In this document: positions 29,833-32,641 of the stretch, one piece after another
Position numbering within the stretch: position 1 is the first letter of the stretch
Layout of the letters: each line of letters opens with the position of its first letter
Origin: Zygnema cylindricum
Taxonomy: Eukaryota; Streptophyta; Zygnematophyceae; Zygnematales; Zygnemataceae
DNA length: 32,641 nt
Assembly: GCA_037447655.1 (NCBI GenBank)
Contig: JBBHKE010001944.1
Location: 1-32,641 of the forward strand
Reading direction: 5' to 3'
Notes under the pieces: model-generated
The model's database searches: none
What the model was told of the DNA's origin: nothing
Seen by the model: the letters and a program-made list of their open reading frames with translations, nothing else
Made by a program: the position numbers and the translations under genes

Positions 29833-31379
29833 AAGGGAGAGCAATTATGATTTGCTGTGATTGCCATTGTTTTAGTTTTCTCATATTAATGGATTCTAAT
29901 TTACTGGTTTATATATAGAGTACAAATTTAGGTGGGAGTTTTTTATTTAAAGGTTACGGAGAAAAAAACTTTCTATTCGAGGAAAGCCTGCGACTATATG
30001 TATGTGTTCCCATTGCTCTATTTGTTTTTTATTGTAGTTTTTAGTTTTGGCCATGCCACCCCTTTTGTACCCTGGACCCAGATGGGTTGCCATCGTGCTT
30101 TTTAATTTATCCTGCTTTTATATTTCGTATTATTCATAACCTTTCCCTTCAACTCGGGTTCAGGGTTTGAACTTCTGGTTTAGGGTTTTGGGATTCTGGT
30201 TGTATGGTTTCGTTTCGTCAGTCCGCGTCGAAATGGTTTCAGGATCTATGCCGGTTCAGGATTGGGACATCAGACTCATAGCAGCACATTGCAGGGTATC
30301 GGTATCAGCAAATCTAATCTCATAGATATCAGAAACATCGCTTTGATACTGGCTTACCATATCACGGTCTATTAAATATATTGCGTCGTTCCATCGGATT
30401 GGACGTGAACAGACACGGTATCCGTTGGCCACATATTGACGAAATGAAAACAGGTACGACGTTTCAAGATCGGTCCATCGTAGTCATAACAGCACATTGT
30501 ATAGTACAGAGGTAGTGGCACATCTTTAAGAAATGGGCACTTGTCATCTTCATCAGCTTACCGCATTGGCAAAATTATAAGTGATTGCGTCGATATATCG
30601 CATTGGGTAGAAACCGAAAGGTTTTCGTCGGCCACATCAAAATTACTTGAATAACTTTGTACCGATGCGAGGTGATACTCATCTTTAGAGACACGTGTGC
30701 CCGAAACACGAAATGTTTGGATCTTTGGTGAAGGCCCCATATCCATTAGGAGGTCTTAGTAAACATAAGCACAAATTTACTTGTCTTACAGAATCCTCCA
30801 TTATGTCGGGTTAGTAAACAACCTCTTTCTTATGGTTCATTTTGATTGGTACCACGTAGGTTAGTATACAACTTTTGACAATCTAAAAAAGATCTTCAAA
30901 CGCAAAGTTTGAATGGAATATCTTTACCAGCAGAGGTACAAGTGACTCGTACAAGCGTACTATAATGTACTATTTTTACCTTCATATGTCACAATGAAAG
31001 TTTATAGTTATATGTAATGAAACCCGTTCCTCGTCACAGATGTTGCCATGGCTACATTTTGAAGGCCTTCCTGTAACGTCAAACTTTTGCTGCCGGGTTC
31101 GTTTACACCTGACACCTTTTTACCTATATTCTCACAAAATGGAACTGATACTGCTCATATTAATCGTTCTAAATATGAATATTAGTAATTAACCTGAGGA
31201 GGATTACATTACTTTAGCGATCGTGATGTTTTTTATTCAAGTGAACATCATGTCTGCTACTCAAACCTTTGGAAATTTGGTTTAGGGTTTTGGTAGTTCG
31301 TTGAATATACCTGGGCAATGGAGGTTGTAGGGAGAATACTACATCATCCCCCGAAGTTTACACTTTTCAATGATCCTTA
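29833..31379. other. Non-coding region with diverged repeats
   Basis: No gene is recognised. Segments near 30269 and 30477 share a diverged core (CTCATAGCAGCACATTGCA against GTCATAACAGCACATTGTA), with following similarity around GCGTCG and GGCCACAT, so two units of about 200 bp are likely. A third related segment is near 32160. The rest is AT-rich. Confidence 0.45.
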
Positions 31380-31814
31380 TTGATGTGTAAGATAATGATA
31401 GTTATAGGGAATTGTTTCGCCTTCAGATACCTTGTGGATTTTTTGGTCGAGGAATTAGGACATCGTATGGAGACAGACCCCACCCCGTGTTTTGTTGACA
31501 TTTCAAATAAGAAGCTTGTTGTCAAGTGGCAAATAGATACGGTCATTTACCGTCTTGCTAAAAGGATCACAACTTCTATAGTGCAAGAGCTCTTTGGTGT
31601 TAGAGGAACCACAACGTTGAGAAAACAAGCAATATTCTGTCGAGCGATGTGGGACATCCTCGCGCCACGATTGATCAAGTGGCCAACAATGAAGAGATTT
31701 AACCAAGTTGTAACAACTTTTAAAGACTACAAATTTGAAATTAAAAAAAAAAAGGGAGGGAGAGGGAGAGGAGGGAGGAGGGAGAGGATGGGAGAGGGAC
31801 AAAAAGAGGAATAG
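31380..31814 (+). CDS. Unrecognised open reading frame
   Basis: A 144-codon frame with normal amino-acid variety over its first 120 residues. It includes EELGHRMETDPTPCFVDIS, KRITTSIVQELFGVRG and FCRAMWDILAPRLIKWP. The C-terminus runs into the purine tract (Lys/Gly/Arg-rich) and is not natural-looking. I know no family for it. There is no obvious intron, promoter or homologue in the window. It may be an exon or a domesticated or dead transposon piece. Confidence 0.3.
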   Translation: MMCKIMIVIGNCFAFRYLVDFLVEELGHRMETDPTPCFVDISNKKLVVKWQIDTVIYRLAKRITTSIVQELFGVRGTTTLRKQAIFCRAMWDILAPRLIKWPTMKRFNQVVTTFKDYKFEIKKKKGGRGRGGRRERMGEGQKEE

Positions 31815-32032
31815 AGGGAGAGGGATGGAGGGAATGAGGTAGGGATGAAGGAGGGAGTTAGAGGTAGAGGGAAGGAGAGGGAGAGAGAGGAAGGGAGGGA
31901 GAGGTATTGGAAGGGATGGAGGGAGAGGGAGAAGGAGAGGGAAGAAGAGAAGCGATTGAGGGAAGGAGGAGTGAGGAGGAGAGGGAGGGAGAGAAGCGAT
32001 TGAAGGAAGGAGGGAGGAAGGGAGAGCCTCCC
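31744..32032. repeat. Polypurine tract
   Basis: About 285 bp of GGGAGAGGGA, GGAGGGAGG and similar units, nearly free of C and T. It ends at CCTCCCTCCG, so the last bases can fold back on the tract. Confidence 0.9.
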
Positions 32033-32195
32033 TCCGTCCTCTCCTCTGGTCCAGGGATGGCTCTTTAGGTTTAAGGTTTCGGCTTTATTGTTTGAAAAAT
32101 TCCGTTTCATCAGTGCGCATCGTATTGTTTTCCGATGTACATCGATTTAAGGTTTCGACATCGGACTTGTAGCGGCACACTGCTTTATTCCGGTC

Positions 32196-32460
32196 AGAGG
32201 TCGCAAAAGTCAAAATTTTCGGTACCCGAATTTGACATTTTTTTTCCAAAATTGAACACCCGAAATCCGGCTGGGTTATGTCACGCTTCAGAATTGTTAT
32301 CCGGTACTCGATACGCGTTTACCAAAAAAAAAGTTAACTGAAACTCGATTTCTAGCGACTACTCGTACCTGCCCGTACCCGGATTTGTACAAAATTAATG
32401 GTACATCTCCCTCATACCTTCCATGATACCAAGACTACAAAGTACAATAATGTTGTATAG
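32196..32460 (-). repeat. Dispersed repeat, copy 2 (inverted relative to copy 1)
   Basis: Collinear with the reverse complement of 22762-23040 across its length, about 75-80% identical by eye. Confidence 0.8.
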
Positions 32461-32464
32461 TATG

Positions 32465-32641
32465 GACACTACACCTTGAATTGTTATTAGCGTACATAAA
32501 TTATTAGTGTTAAGAAATAAATAGCGTCATTCATTTTAATTTAGTGCCAGGAGACGTGGCAGATTATGGTCCACGTCCTTAAATAGTGTAATTTATTATA
32601 TTTAAAGTATCAATGTCAAAATTTTGGGGTGCCGATATAGC
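32465..32641. mobile_element. Miniature inverted-repeat element, left end, cut by the window edge
   Basis: Starts TACACCTTGAATTGTTATTA and shares GACGTGGCAGATTATGGTCC with copy 1 at the same relative place. It begins at the TA of CACTACA, the end of the dispersed repeat; the equivalent place in copy 1 of that repeat is uninterrupted. Confidence 0.7.

Noticed and set aside
29103-29918. Ser/Pro/Leu- and Glu/Arg/Gly-rich open frames on both strands
   Set aside because: They come from the purine and pyrimidine tracts and their complements.

Overview
The window looks like nuclear DNA of a plant or streptophyte alga. Three things suggest this: the one host gene resembles a plant-type Shewanella-like protein phosphatase with many introns; both large retrotransposons carry primer sites matching plant initiator tRNA-Met as I know it; and TTTAGGG-like repeats occur. 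I cannot name the species. Most of the window is accessory DNA.

Bases 1-17397 are a nest of LTR retrotransposons. A Ty3/gypsy-type gag-protease element (about 321-2524, + strand) has no reverse transcriptase between its protease and its polypurine tract. Its downstream LTR-like sequence (from 2525) carries a 20-bp minisatellite. A complete but dead Ty1/copia element (2782-9235, minus strand, target duplication GTATT) sits inside that minisatellite. The LTR-like sequence then resumes (9241-9546) and is followed by a second partial copy of its start (9547-9741). Directly abutting is a second gypsy element (9742-17397, + strand). It has gag, protease, RT, RNase H, integrase and a degenerate C-terminal domain, but is riddled with stops and has lost catalytic residues.

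Bases 17398-24978 hold no convincing host gene. They contain diverged repeats, a long inverted repeat (about 18640-19440), a decamer array resembling telomere sequence, several TA-flanked miniature inverted-repeat elements sharing a TACACCG..AATCG end, a 49-bp minisatellite arranged as two modules each capped by a TATA-like block, a foldback element with CACTA-like ends, and a minus-strand relic of the same gag-protease family seen at the left edge.

Bases 24979-28899 hold seven exons (+ strand) of the phosphatase gene, ending at a clear stop. The exons join in phase. The exon with the first metal-binding motif (GDxHG) was not found in the window. The introns are unusual: three of them contain tandem copies of the neighbouring exon edge together with its splice site. 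One gives a second in-frame acceptor exactly 75 bases upstream.

Bases 28900-32641 are mainly non-coding, with long polypurine and polypyrimidine tracts, diverged repeats, one unrecognised ORF (31380-31814), an inverted copy of the 22.8-kb repeat, and the left end of another miniature element cut by the window edge.
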